DNA of 64,000 nucleotides from Anaerolineales bacterium (GCA_019187665.1 JABARH010000036.1:22447-86446), one strand, 5' to 3'. Positions 9,164 through 18,043 are shown, counted from the first letter of the stretch. Translations and numbers: made by a program. Notes: generated by a model from the letters alone, not told the origin.

Positions 9164-9273
9164 CTCTACCGTACATTTGCACCGCTAATCCCGCAAAGAA
9201 CGCAAAGAAAACCTTTTTTAACTTGGCGACCTTAGCGTGCTTTGCGGTAAAAATCTTCTCATGTACGGTAGAG
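9164..9273 (+). repeat. Family E inverted-repeat element, copy 1
   Basis: 110 bases with ends CTCTACCGTACAT and ATGTACGGTAGAG. AATCTTGCGC lies on both sides (9152-9161 and 9274-9283), consistent with a 10-base target duplication. The right duplication runs into the ctaA stop codon. A second copy in opposite orientation lies at 22901-23011. The interior carries CGCAAAGAACGCAAAG words but no reading frame. Confidence 0.8.
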
Positions 9274-9282
9274 AATCTTGCG

Positions 9283-10329
9283 CTACGCTTTCAAGCGGTC
9301 ATGTGCCCGCAGGCGATGGATGAAAAATATCCCAAGCCAGAACAGCGTCACAGCGCCGGCCTGGTGAATCGAGGCGATGGGGACATTGACATTGGTCAGC
9401 ACGGTCAGCACGCCCAGCGTGATCTGCGCGGCCACCGCGACGATCAGCCAGATCAGTCCGCGCTGGATCTCGGCAGGGTAATTGCGTCTCTTGGCCTGCT
9501 GATAGGCATACGGGACAGCGATCAAGCCGAGAAACGCAAACCAGCGATGGATGAACACAACCGTCTGCGGAACTTCGATCAGGTTGTTTGGATTGAATCC
9601 CTCCGCGCCGAAGATGCCCTGCGGAATCCACTGTCCCAGCATGAGCGGCCAGGTGTTCGAGACATGCCCCGCCTTGAGTCCCGCTACGAGGCCGCCGTAG
9701 GAAATCTGGATCAGCAAAACGATCAGCGAGACGAGCGCCAGTTTCGAGACCGGCGACCATATCGCTTTTTTGCCGTAATCGGGGAATCCGTATTTGTGCC
9801 CGTACGCCGTCCACAAGGCAAGCGCCAGCAAGGTCAGGGCAAATAGGAGGTGGATGGTGAGGCGGAAGTGATCCACCGCCGGGCGTTCCACGAGTCCGCT
9901 GGCTACCATGTACCAACCCATGAACGCCTGTCCAATGAAGAGCATGCCCATCACAAAGTAGACGCCAAATTCCTTCCACGGGATAGCCTTGCGAAAGAGG
10001 AAATAAAAGACCGGAATGGCATAGAACAGCCCGGCCAGTCTTGCGACGATGCGATGGATCCATTCCAGCCAAAAGATGAACTTGTAATCATTCACCGTCA
10101 TCCAAGAGTTGATGTGCAGGTATTCGGGCGTTTGCTGGTACTTGAAAAATTCCTCGGCCCAGGCTTTTTCACCGACAGGCGGAACAACCCCGCTGACCGG
10201 ATTCCACTCCACAATGGACAATCCCGAACGAGTAAGACGGACGATCCCCCCGAAGACGATAAGGAACGCCACGATAAAGGCAAAGGCGAACAGCCACCTC
10301 ATGATGGCGCGGTGTTGGGTTTTGGGCAT
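9283..10329 (-). CDS. ctaA: Heme A synthase (COX15/CtaA)
   Basis: 348 residues, polytopic membrane protein with about eight transmembrane helices. It oxidises heme O to heme A for aa3-type cytochrome oxidase. Visible family features are the GGIVRLTRSGLSIVEWNPVSGVVPP segment after helix 1, the HINSWMTVNDYKFIFWLEWIHRIVARLAG block with its conserved His, QAFMGWYMVASGL, DHFRLTIHLLFA, and a second-half HRWFAFLGL/ASIHQAGAV pair. This is the COX15-like long form rather than the short Bacillus CtaA. The ATG at 10329 is preceded by a strong GGAGG site; an upstream in-frame start at 10380 has none. No other oxidase gene is in the window, so this organism probably makes an aa3-type oxidase from another locus. 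Confidence 0.93.
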   Translation of the reverse strand: MPKTQHRAIMRWLFAFAFIVAFLIVFGGIVRLTRSGLSIVEWNPVSGVVPPVGEKAWAEEFFKYQQTPEYLHINSWMTVNDYKFIFWLEWIHRIVARLAGLFYAIPVFYFLFRKAIPWKEFGVYFVMGMLFIGQAFMGWYMVASGLVERPAVDHFRLTIHLLFALTLLALALWTAYGHKYGFPDYGKKAIWSPVSKLALVSLIVLLIQISYGGLVAGLKAGHVSNTWPLMLGQWIPQGIFGAEGFNPNNLIEVPQTVVFIHRWFAFLGLIAVPYAYQQAKRRNYPAEIQRGLIWLIVAVAAQITLGVLTVLTNVNVPIASIHQAGAVTLFWLGIFFIHRLRAHDRLKA

Positions 10330-10484
10330 AATTCCTCCAGAAAAAAACCGCGCTTCCCACGGAAGCCGGTTTAGATGCACGCCTTGTGATTATAACAAAT
10401 CCCACCGCGACATCCCCTGTTGGGCGCGCACTCTCTACGTGTGTCCAAACCCTGTGCGCGGGCAGGACGGGAAAATTAGGCAGT

Positions 10485-10627
10485 CGGATTACCTTACACT
10501 CTTAAAAACCAGGACACAGACGAGCGCGGAAAACGCGGATCCTGAGCGTCTTTTGGGCAAATTTCTCAAAAAACATCCGCGTTCATCAGCGTTTATCCGC
10601 GTCCCAACCAAAGCGTAAGGTAATCAG
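10485..10627 (+). repeat. Family H MITE-like element with 9-base target duplication
   Basis: A 143-base element with 15-base terminal inverted repeats (CGGATTACCTTACAC against CTGATTACCTTACGC, 13 of 15 identical). It is flanked on both sides by TTAGGCAGT (10476-10484 and 10628-10636), a clean 9-base target duplication. The interior contains CGCGGAT/ATCCGCG words and no gene. It lies immediately upstream of the -10 box (TATAAT at 10636-10641) of the next gene, so it separates that gene from its earlier upstream sequence. Confidence 0.85.
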
Positions 10628-10694
10628 TTAGGCAGTATAATTTGCCTCGTCCTGCCGCATTCAAAACAAGAGAGAACCCTCTCCGGAGCGATTC

Positions 10695-11894
10695 ATGGAA
10701 TTTGAACAGATCATCAAACGCATTGACCTGCTGGAAAAGCAGAACCGCAAGGATAAGGAAAACTCCACAGCGACCGAGAAACGGCTCGATGCGCTGGAGA
10801 CCACCCTCGACGCACTGCTCAAACAGGTCAAGACTCTTTCAAAAGAGATTTCGGAGATCTCCTCCACCGCCTCGCGCCTGAACCAGTTCGAAGATATCTT
10901 CACCCGCCAGCGCGCCGACACTGTCGCCTCCATCGCCGATGTGGATAAGAAAGCCCAGAAGCGCGAAAAGGATATCGCCGACCGTTACCAAAGCCAGATC
11001 GAAAAGTTACACAAGGGTATCGAAGATGTTCGCAAACTATCCGACACCAGCGACATCCGTAAACAATTGAAGGATAAAACCACGGAGGAGATTCGCGTCA
11101 CGCAGGCGCTCACGGACCTGAAGGCGCGCGTGGAGAACATGGTCGAGATCCACGATACGCTTCAGCGCGCGCAGAAAGCCGGCGACGAAGTTCGCAGGCA
11201 GGACATTAAGCGCATGGCGGATATCGCCGGCGACATCATCCCGCTGAAAAAACGTCTCGACGAAACGCGCGACAAAATGCAGTTGAACATTGACGCCTTG
11301 CGCAACGTGGAAAACCGCATGAACGAACTGCTGGCAAGCGAATCGGAGCGCAAACAGTCGCAGGGAGTCTTCATCGAACAGCAGACCCGCGCCCAGATCG
11401 AACGCGACCGCGCGATGAAGGAATGGAATGCCCGCGTGGACGAATTTAAAAAACAGGCGGGCGCGCTCGACTCGCAATTGCAAGCCGCCGAGGACGCCAC
11501 CAAAGCCGCCAAACGCGCGCAGGATTCCTTCACCGAGATCACCCAAAAACTCGAACGACGCATCAACGAAATTTCCGAAATGCAACGACTCGCCGAAGAA
11601 CGCGCCCGCCAGGATTGGACCTCCTTCAAAGCCGACGACCAGAAGCGCTGGACCTCGCTGACCCTCACACAGGATGAGTCCATCCGCGAATTGCGCGCCG
11701 CCATGCAGACCGCCGTCACGCGCGTGGACGCGATGGATGAGCCCATTCAAACCGTGCAAGATCAACTGCATCAGACCACCGAAGCCACCGAACGCCAATT
11801 ACAAGAGTTGATGAACTGGGCGCATGAATGGCTGACCGGCTACGAACGCATCATGGGTCACGGCAAGAAGACAACCAAGTCGAAGAGCAAGTAA
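10695..11894 (+). CDS. Large coiled-coil protein of unknown function
   Basis: 399 residues, nearly all predicted coiled coil: heptad-rich segments rich in Glu, Lys, Arg and Gln run from residue 1 to ~370, and the end is very basic (GHGKKTTKSKSK). There is no signal peptide or membrane segment, so it is cytoplasmic. It has no nucleotide-binding motif and no SMC-type head. Such a protein may be a scaffold or nucleoid/cytoskeletal factor, but nothing in the context decides this. A TATAAT box lies 53 bases upstream of the ATG, just after the family H element. Confidence 0.65.
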   Translation: MEFEQIIKRIDLLEKQNRKDKENSTATEKRLDALETTLDALLKQVKTLSKEISEISSTASRLNQFEDIFTRQRADTVASIADVDKKAQKREKDIADRYQSQIEKLHKGIEDVRKLSDTSDIRKQLKDKTTEEIRVTQALTDLKARVENMVEIHDTLQRAQKAGDEVRRQDIKRMADIAGDIIPLKKRLDETRDKMQLNIDALRNVENRMNELLASESERKQSQGVFIEQQTRAQIERDRAMKEWNARVDEFKKQAGALDSQLQAAEDATKAAKRAQDSFTEITQKLERRINEISEMQRLAEERARQDWTSFKADDQKRWTSLTLTQDESIRELRAAMQTAVTRVDAMDEPIQTVQDQLHQTTEATERQLQELMNWAHEWLTGYERIMGHGKKTTKSKSK

Positions 11895-11903
11895 GGCGCG
11901 GCA

Positions 11904-12048
11904 AGTACACCGGTAGATACGTAAACAGGTACACAGGTACACAGGTACACAGGTAGACACGTACTCAGGTCGTAACTTGTAACTTGTAACTTGCAACCCG
12001 TAACTTGTAACCCGTAACTTGCAACCCGTATCTTGCAACCCGCAACTC
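11904..12048 (+). repeat. Two short tandem-word arrays
   Basis: The intergenic stretch before selB is filled by two degenerate arrays: an ACACAGGT-type array (about 11904-11970) followed by a TAACTTGCAACCCG-type array (about 11971-12048). The ACACAGGT word recurs inside the coding sequence of the molybdenum hydroxylase at 35830-35862 and 37746-37782. There are no unique spacers, so it is not a CRISPR array. Confidence 0.8.
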
Positions 12049-12062
12049 ACCTATAAATTCAA

Positions 12063-13934
12063 ATGCGCGTTATCGGAACCGCAGGCCATGTTGACCATGG
12101 CAAATCCACACTCATCGCCGCACTCACGGGGATTCACCCCGACCGCTTGAAAGAGGAGCGCGAGCGCGAGATGACGATTGACCTCGGCTTCGGCTGGCTC
12201 ACACTTCCGAACGGCGAGGAAGTCGGCATCGTAGACGTGCCAGGCCACCGCGACTTCATCGAAAATATGCTGGCTGGCATCGGGGGCATAGACGCGGTCA
12301 TGCTGGTCGTCGCCGCCGACGAAGGCGTCATGCCGCAGACGCGCGAACACCTCGCCATCATTGACCTGTTGCAGATTCCCACCGGGCTGATCGCGCTGAC
12401 CAAGACCGACCTCGCCCCAGACTCCGACTGGATCGGGTTGCTCGAAACGGACATTCGCGCCGCCCTGAGCGGAACTGCCCTCGCCGGCGCGCCCATCATG
12501 CGAGTCTCCGCAAAAAATAAAACGGGACTCGATCAACTGATTGCCAGTCTCCAATTGCTTCTTCAAAACCACCCCGCGCGCCTCGATCTCAACCGTCCGC
12601 GCCTGCCGATTGACCGCGTCTTCACCATGAGCGGATTCGGCACGGTTGTGACCGGCACATTGACCGACGGTTCATTCTCCGTCGGCGACGAAGTGGAGAT
12701 TCTTCCCAGCGGACTCGGCGGGCGCGTGCGCGGCTTGCAGACGCACAAGAAAAAAGAGGCGCGCGCCGCGCCCGGCTCGCGCACAGCCATGAACATATCG
12801 GGCATCGCGGTCGAACAGGTTCGGCGCGGCGAGACGGTTGTCCATCCGGGGCAGTATCAATCCACCAGGAGACTCGATGTCCGATTGCGCCTGCTCAACG
12901 ATGTCTCTGCGCCGCTGAAACATTCCGACGAAGTTAAAGTTTTTTTAGGAACGGCGGAGACGATCGCCAGCGCGCGCATCCTCGGCGCGGAGGAACTTGC
13001 GCCCGGTCATGCAGGCTGGATTCAACTCGAACTGCGCGATTCACTGGTCGCGGTGCGCGGCGACCGCTTCATCGTGCGCCGTCCCTCGCCCGGCGAGACG
13101 CTCGGCGGAGGGCTGGTCGTTGACCCGCAACCGAAAGGACGCCACAAACGATTCGACGAGTCGCTCTTGAAATCGCTTGAGTCGCTGGCGCAAGGTTCGC
13201 CCGCAGATTTGTTGCTCGAAGCGGCGCTCACCCTGGGCGCGGCGACCCTAAAAGAGATCGTCTCGCGTTCGCGATTAGAGTCCGAGCCAGCCAAGCAAGC
13301 GCAGGAGGAACTGCTCCGCAATGGGCGGTTGATTCCGCTGGATGAGACTCTCGTCATTGCCGCGCCGCTGTGGAATGACCTGCAAGCAAAAACGATTCAG
13401 ATCGTGGGCGAATATCACAAAAGCGCTCCACTGCGAAAGGGAATCCCGCGCGAGGAACTCAAAAGCAAATTAAAATTATCCCCGCGCATCTTCAACGCCC
13501 TCATGGCACAATATGCAAGCCGCACTCTCCTTGAAGACTCCAACGCCTTCCTATCCCTGCCCGGACACAAGGTCACGTTCGAGGCGGCGGATCAAGTCAA
13601 CATCGAGAGGTTGATGCGGAGATTCGAGGCGAGTCCGTTCGCGACGCCAAGCATGAAGGAATGTCAGGCAGAAGTCGGCGAAGACGTCCTCAACGCCTTG
13701 ATCGAGATGGGCGGGTTGACTCCGGTTTCGGTGGAGGTTGTTTTTCGCACAAACGATTACGAGGCGATGATTGAAAAAGTTAAATCCGCGTTGAATCAAA
13801 AGGACCAGGTAACACTGGCTGAACTGCGCGACCGGTTCGGCACAACGCGCAAGTACGCGCAGGCTCTGCTCGAGCATCTCGACGCGATCGGCGTGACCGT
13901 GCGCGAGGGCGATGCGCGCAGGTTGAGAAAATGA
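12063..13934 (+). CDS. selB: Selenocysteine-specific elongation factor SelB
   Basis: 623 residues. The N-terminal EF-Tu-like GTPase has G1 GTAGHVDHGKST, the SelB-type switch region DRLKEEREREMTIDLGFGWL, G3 DVPGHRDFIENMLAG, and G4 LTKTD. Domains II-III follow, and the C-terminal ~280 residues hold the winged-helix repeats that bind the SECIS hairpin of selenoprotein mRNAs. The hydrophobic GFGWL stretch after the switch is diagnostic of SelB rather than EF-Tu. No selA, selD or tRNA-Sec gene was found in the window, and no clear UGA-interrupted selenoprotein was noticed. The start sits ~5 bases after a TATAAA box with no ribosome-binding site. The stop overlaps the start of the histidine kinase gene by four bases. 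Confidence 0.93.
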   Translation: MRVIGTAGHVDHGKSTLIAALTGIHPDRLKEEREREMTIDLGFGWLTLPNGEEVGIVDVPGHRDFIENMLAGIGGIDAVMLVVAADEGVMPQTREHLAIIDLLQIPTGLIALTKTDLAPDSDWIGLLETDIRAALSGTALAGAPIMRVSAKNKTGLDQLIASLQLLLQNHPARLDLNRPRLPIDRVFTMSGFGTVVTGTLTDGSFSVGDEVEILPSGLGGRVRGLQTHKKKEARAAPGSRTAMNISGIAVEQVRRGETVVHPGQYQSTRRLDVRLRLLNDVSAPLKHSDEVKVFLGTAETIASARILGAEELAPGHAGWIQLELRDSLVAVRGDRFIVRRPSPGETLGGGLVVDPQPKGRHKRFDESLLKSLESLAQGSPADLLLEAALTLGAATLKEIVSRSRLESEPAKQAQEELLRNGRLIPLDETLVIAAPLWNDLQAKTIQIVGEYHKSAPLRKGIPREELKSKLKLSPRIFNALMAQYASRTLLEDSNAFLSLPGHKVTFEAADQVNIERLMRRFEASPFATPSMKECQAEVGEDVLNALIEMGGLTPVSVEVVFRTNDYEAMIEKVKSALNQKDQVTLAELRDRFGTTRKYAQALLEHLDAIGVTVREGDARRLRK

Positions 13935-15610
13935 ACGCACTATTTTCCATGTTCAAACGCTGGCTGACCCCGCCCGTGTTCGAGGATGACGCGCAGACGA
14001 ATCGGGCGTACATTCTGCACGTGATTCTTTGGGCGCTGGTCGCGGTGCCGGTTCCCTATTTGATCTATTCGTTTTTCAAAACGCCGGAACAGATGGGGCG
14101 CGTTCTGGCGCAGTCCCTTTTTGGCGAGGCGGCGAACATCATCGCGCTGTACATTCTCCGGCGCGGGCAGGTGCAGGCGGCGTCCATTTTGCAGGCGGGG
14201 TTATTCTGGCTCTTCTTAACCGTCACTTCGTTCACCGGCGGAGGCGTGCAATCCGAAGCGTATCTGCTCGGATACAGCATTGTGATCGTGATCGCCGGCA
14301 TCCTGCTGGGCGGGCGCGGAGCGTCCATCTTCACGGCGTTATCGCTGGCGTCCGGCGCGTTAATGATGTTCGCCTATTCTCAGGGAAGGCTCTCGCCCGA
14401 ATTTAAAAGCTCCGCGTCAACGACCTGGATTGTCAGTCTTTTATTTTTTCCAGTGGTTGCCATTTTACAGCACCTCGCTTCGGGAACCCTGCGCAGCGCC
14501 CTGCGCCGTGCGCGCAGGAGCGAGGAACGCTACCGCCTGATCTCGCGCGTCAGCAGTGATTACGTTTTCTCCTCGCGCGAAGACGCGCACGGCATCCTGC
14601 AATTGGAATGGGTGGCGGGCGCGTTCGAAACCATCACAGGATATACCTATGAAGAATACGTGGCGAACGGCGGCTGGCGTGCACACATCCATCCCGATGA
14701 CCTGGCAAAAGATTTAGCCGATACAAATACGATTAAAACGAATCAGCCCGTCGTTACCGAGATCCGCTTCCGCCGCAAGGACCGCTCATTGCGCTGGGCG
14801 CGCGTGTATGCACATCCCGTCTGGGATGAAGCCGCGCGGCGCGTGACGGGCATCGTCGGCGCGGTGCAGGACATCACCGAACAAAAACAGATCGAAGCCG
14901 ACCGCGAGTCGCTCATCCGCGAACTGGAGGCGAAGAACGCCGAACTGGAGCGCTTCACGTACACCGTCTCGCACGATTTGAAAAGTCCGATCATCACCAT
15001 CAAGGGCTTCCTCGGCTACGTGGAAAAAGACGCGCGCGAGGGCAATCTGGACATGCTTGCCTCGAGCATCCAACGCGTCAACAAAGCCGCCGACAAAATG
15101 CAGGAACTGCTCAACGACCTGCTCGAACTTTCGCGCATCGGGCGTTTGATGAACCCGCCCAGCGATGTGCCGTTTGGACAGATCGTCCGCGAGGCGCTGG
15201 AGATGTTGCACGGCGCGCTGGACGCGAAACGTGTGCGCGTGAAGATTCAGGAAGTTCTGCCCTCCGTCCGCGGCGACCGCGTGCGACTGACCGAGGTGGT
15301 TCAAAACCTTGTCGAGAACGCCGTCAAATTCATGGGAGACCAGCCCGCGCCCATGATTCAAATCGGCGCACAGGGACTCGAAAATGGCAAGCCGATATTT
15401 TTCGTGCGCGACAACGGTCAGGGCTTCGATCCGCAATTTGCCGAACGCATCTTCGGTCTCTTCAACAAACTCGACCCGCACAGCGAAGGCACCGGCATCG
15501 GCTTGACGCTCGTCAAGCGCATCGTAGAATTTCACGGCGGGAGGATCTGGGCTGAATCCACGCCGGGGCAAGGCGCGGCATTTTATTTCACGTTGCCAAT
15601 TACATCTTAA
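13931..15610 (+). CDS. Membrane PAS sensor histidine kinase
   Basis: 559 residues. The N-terminal ~185 residues contain about six transmembrane helices of an MASE-like type. A PAS fold follows (~195-315), with its C-terminal PAC segment ending GIVGAVQDITEQK. The dimerisation domain has the phospho-acceptor His348 in TVSHDLKSPI. The HATPase domain has N box NLVENAVKF, G1 DNGQGF and G2 GTGIGLTLVK. This architecture resembles phytochrome-like/PAS kinases that end in the catalytic domain. No response regulator gene is adjacent; the single-domain regulator at 19736 is a possible but unproven partner. The start overlaps selB by four bases, an unusual neighbour. Confidence 0.88.
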   Translation: MNALFSMFKRWLTPPVFEDDAQTNRAYILHVILWALVAVPVPYLIYSFFKTPEQMGRVLAQSLFGEAANIIALYILRRGQVQAASILQAGLFWLFLTVTSFTGGGVQSEAYLLGYSIVIVIAGILLGGRGASIFTALSLASGALMMFAYSQGRLSPEFKSSASTTWIVSLLFFPVVAILQHLASGTLRSALRRARRSEERYRLISRVSSDYVFSSREDAHGILQLEWVAGAFETITGYTYEEYVANGGWRAHIHPDDLAKDLADTNTIKTNQPVVTEIRFRRKDRSLRWARVYAHPVWDEAARRVTGIVGAVQDITEQKQIEADRESLIRELEAKNAELERFTYTVSHDLKSPIITIKGFLGYVEKDAREGNLDMLASSIQRVNKAADKMQELLNDLLELSRIGRLMNPPSDVPFGQIVREALEMLHGALDAKRVRVKIQEVLPSVRGDRVRLTEVVQNLVENAVKFMGDQPAPMIQIGAQGLENGKPIFFVRDNGQGFDPQFAERIFGLFNKLDPHSEGTGIGLTLVKRIVEFHGGRIWAESTPGQGAAFYFTLPITS

Positions 15611-15625
15611 AGAGCTTTTCTTAAA

Positions 15626-15664
15626 CAGGACTTACGCAAAACCTTGCGTAAGGCGCGTTCTCTC
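15626..15664 (+). repeat. Family C element, truncated end (copy 2)
   Basis: Only one end is present: CAGGACTTACGC, then the ACCTTGCGTA segment and a GCGTTCTCT tail, matching the left part of copy 4 at 49140. The right half is missing, so this is a remnant. It fills most of the gap between the kinase gene and the SRAP gene. Confidence 0.65.
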
Positions 15665-15683
15665 AAATCAATCAGGAGCAACC

Positions 15684-16352
15684 ATGTGCGGACGATTTAC
15701 CTTAACCGTTAACCCAGCCGACCTGCAAGAAGTTTTTCCCGGCTTCGCCTTCCCCGAACTCTTTGCGCCGCGTTTCAACATCGCGCCGACGCAGGCAGTC
15801 CTTGCCATTCCCAATAACGGAAAAAACACGGCGGACTTTTTCATGTGGGGGCTGATCCCCTCGTGGTCGAAAGACCCGTCCATCGGAAACAGGCTGATCA
15901 ACGCGCGCGCCGAAACACTGGCAGAGAAACCATCCTTCCGCGGCGGATTTAAATATAAACGCTGTCTCATCCTCGCCGACGGATTCTACGAATGGAAAAG
16001 CGTACCCGGATCGAAAACGAAGATTCCCCATTTCATCTTCCTCAAAAACCGCGAGCCGTTCGCCTTCGCCGGTCTATGGGACGAGTGGCATTCGCCCGAT
16101 GGCGGCTCTATCCGCTCGGCAACGATCATCACTACCGAACCGAACGAGCTAATGGCATCCATCCACAACCGCATGCCTGTCATCCTGCACCCGCGCGACT
16201 ACTCCCGCTGGCTGGACACATCGCCTCAGACTCCCGCGAACCTGTCCCCCCTGCTCCGTCCCTTCCCTGCGGACGACATGTCCGCGCACGCGGTCGGCAC
16301 GCTGGTCAACAGTCCCGCCAACGACCGCGCCGAGTTGGTCGTGCCAGCCTGA
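15684..16352 (+). CDS. SRAP-family protein (SOS response-associated peptidase, YedK/HMCES-like)
   Basis: 222 residues beginning MCGRFTL. After removal of Met, Cys2 is the residue that forms a thiazolidine crosslink with abasic sites in single-stranded DNA. Other family residues are RFNIAPTQAVLAI, the MWGLIPSWSKD block, NARAETLAEKPSFR (catalytic Glu), CLILADGFYEWK, and HNRMPVILHP with the catalytic His. All active-site residues are present. A TCAGGAG ribosome-binding site precedes the ATG. The protein shields abasic sites at replication forks; recA is 9 kb away and not linked. Confidence 0.93.
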   Translation: MCGRFTLTVNPADLQEVFPGFAFPELFAPRFNIAPTQAVLAIPNNGKNTADFFMWGLIPSWSKDPSIGNRLINARAETLAEKPSFRGGFKYKRCLILADGFYEWKSVPGSKTKIPHFIFLKNREPFAFAGLWDEWHSPDGGSIRSATIITTEPNELMASIHNRMPVILHPRDYSRWLDTSPQTPANLSPLLRPFPADDMSAHAVGTLVNSPANDRAELVVPA

Positions 16353-16384
16353 GACCGCATGTTAACCCCGGATAAGACTTGCGC

Positions 16385-16413
16385 TTGACTCGCCAATTTG
16401 CCTTTGTTATCAT
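16385..16413 (+). promoter_or_regulatory. Promoter of a leaderless gene
   Basis: TTGACT (16385-16390) and TATCAT (16408-16413) are spaced by 17 bases. The ATG of the LysM-M23 gene is only 6 bases after the -10 box, so the predicted transcription start coincides with the start codon. Confidence 0.75.
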
Positions 16414-16419
16414 GCCAGC

Positions 16420-17637
16420 ATGAATTCTGAATTTCGCGAAGACGCCCCGCAGGCAGAACCTCAAAACGAAAAACGCCCGGCGGAATACGCCCCCAAACAA
16501 AAAACACGATCAAGAAATCCGCTGACGGAATGGACAAACGCCCTGCTTGGGCTGGGCTTGGGCGAATCGCTTCTGCGCGTCGGGACAACGGCTCTGTCGT
16601 TGCTGTTGATCGCGGCCGCCATTGCCTTGCTGCGCGCCTACAATCAGGAAGTCCCCTTTAAGTTTCGGGCGCGGCTGGCCTTTGCCGTCGGTCCGACCGC
16701 CACCCCATTGATTGACCCCGGCCTGTTTCCGCCCCCGCTCGAGACCGGCATACCCGGCGTCGCCCGCGCAGCAGACGACCACACCAATATTCCCACCCGC
16801 CCCCGGCAGGAAATCATCAAATACACGGTTGTCGAAGGCGACTCGGTCTTCGGCATCGCCGAAAAATTCGGCCTTCAGCCGGAGACAATTCTGTGGGGCA
16901 ACTACACCGTCCTCGCAGACGACCCGCACGGACTCTATCCCGGCCAGGAGTTGAACATCCTGCCTGTGAATGGCGTGTACTACCAATGGCTCGGCGGGTC
17001 CACAACCTTTGCCGATTGGGCGGCATTCTTCGGCGTAACTCCTGCCGACATCATCGAATACCCCGGCAACCACTTCAATCTCGAAGCCATCGGCGACTAC
17101 AACAGCCCGAACATCGAACAAGGCCTCTGGCTAATCATCCCTGGCGGCGAACGTGAACTCATCTCATGGTCTGCGCCACTCGGCCTGACGCGAGATAATC
17201 CTGCCATCGCCACCGAAATGGGACCCGGCGCGTGCGGCTCGATCTCCGGCGGCGTGTCTGGCTACGGTACGTTCATTTGGCCGGCCAACAAACACTACCT
17301 CTCCGGCTACAACTACCAACCGCCCATACACTGGGGCATTGACATTGCCGGCAACCTTGGCGAAGGAGTCTATGCTTCAGATGCGGGCGTGGTAGTCTAC
17401 GCAGGCTGGAACAAGTACGGCTATGGCAACATGATCATGATCGATCACGGCACCGGTTTTCAAACCCTCTATGCTCACCTCGAGCAGATCTATGTCGGCT
17501 GCGGGCAAAGCGTCGGCCAGGGCGACCCGATCGGCGCCATCGGCTCGACCGGCAAATCCTCCGGCGCGCACTTGCACTTCGAGATTCGCACCACCACCTA
17601 TTTTGTGAATCCGTGGGATTATTTACCTCCACCATAA
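16420..17637 (+). CDS. Membrane-anchored LysM-M23 peptidase
   Basis: 405 residues. A cytoplasmic charged segment (~1-50) precedes one transmembrane helix (~63-82). One LysM domain is clear at ~130-180 (KYTVVEGDSVFGIAEKFGL to LYPGQELNILPV) and a second, more degenerate one follows. The C-terminal ~130 residues are an M23 metallopeptidase: HWGID zinc motif, TLYAHLE, and HLHFEIR. All zinc and catalytic ligands are intact, so it should cleave peptidoglycan cross-bridges while bound to the wall by LysM. The gene has no ribosome-binding site; its promoter places the transcription start at the ATG. Confidence 0.9.
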   Translation: MNSEFREDAPQAEPQNEKRPAEYAPKQKTRSRNPLTEWTNALLGLGLGESLLRVGTTALSLLLIAAAIALLRAYNQEVPFKFRARLAFAVGPTATPLIDPGLFPPPLETGIPGVARAADDHTNIPTRPRQEIIKYTVVEGDSVFGIAEKFGLQPETILWGNYTVLADDPHGLYPGQELNILPVNGVYYQWLGGSTTFADWAAFFGVTPADIIEYPGNHFNLEAIGDYNSPNIEQGLWLIIPGGERELISWSAPLGLTRDNPAIATEMGPGACGSISGGVSGYGTFIWPANKHYLSGYNYQPPIHWGIDIAGNLGEGVYASDAGVVVYAGWNKYGYGNMIMIDHGTGFQTLYAHLEQIYVGCGQSVGQGDPIGAIGSTGKSSGAHLHFEIRTTTYFVNPWDYLPPP

Positions 17638-17755
17638 AATCATTAACCGCGCAGCACGCCACACCTGCCCTGGCGGGCGGTGCCAGGGAGAACGCAAAGA
17701 AAGAATGATTTTCTTCGCGGCCTTTGCGACCTTCGCGGTTCAAATCATATATTTC

Positions 17756-17907
17756 TATGGTCTTTTCAAAGTCGCTTGACAAACCGGCGGGCTTGGAACG
17801 CGAATGCCACGAATAGGCGAATTTCGCGAATTTTCTTGGGTTTATTCGCGTCATTCGCTGATTGGCGTAACTCGCGTTGAGGAATCTCCGACTTTGGTAA
17901 AGCCATA
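17756..17907 (+). repeat. Family F inverted-repeat element, copy 1
   Basis: 152 bases, starting TATGGTCTTTTCAAAGTCG and ending with the imperfect inverse CTTTGGTAAAGCCATA. The flanks carry CATATATTTC and CATCTATTTC, a 10-base duplication with one mismatch. A copy of identical length and almost identical sequence lies at 23149-23300. The ~115 bases before it (17638-17755) hold a GC palindrome and CGCAAAG/CTTCGCGG words but no gene. The tRNA-Val promoter follows within 20 bases. Confidence 0.82.
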
Positions 17908-17926
17908 CATCTATTTCAAATTAGCC

Positions 17927-17955
17927 TTGCGAAAGCAAAAAGCCTCGGCTATAAT
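17927..17955 (+). promoter_or_regulatory. tRNA-Val promoter
   Basis: TTGCGA (17927-17932) and a perfect TATAAT (17950-17955) are separated by 17 bases. The tRNA begins 12 bases later. Confidence 0.8.
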
Positions 17956-17967
17956 CCCCGTCGCTTC

Positions 17968-18041
17968 GGTCTCATAGTTCAGTTGGTTAGAACGCACCGT
18001 TCACATCGGTGAGGTCACTGGTTCGAGTCCAGTTGAGACCA
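17968..18041 (+). tRNA. tRNA-Val (anticodon CAC)
   Basis: A complete cloverleaf of 74 nt. The acceptor stem GGTCTCA pairs with TGAGACC and the discriminator is A. The D arm is GTTC-AGTTGGTTA-GAAC, the anticodon arm is CACCG-TTCACAT-CGGTG with anticodon CAC, and the T arm is ACTGG-TTCGAGT-CCAGT. The CCA end is not encoded. It has its own promoter upstream and a terminator immediately after. Confidence 0.96.
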
Positions 18042-18043
18042 CT

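Noticed and set aside
11904..12048. CRISPR-like array before selB
   Set aside because: The repeated units are 8-14 bases with no unique spacers and no cas genes nearby.
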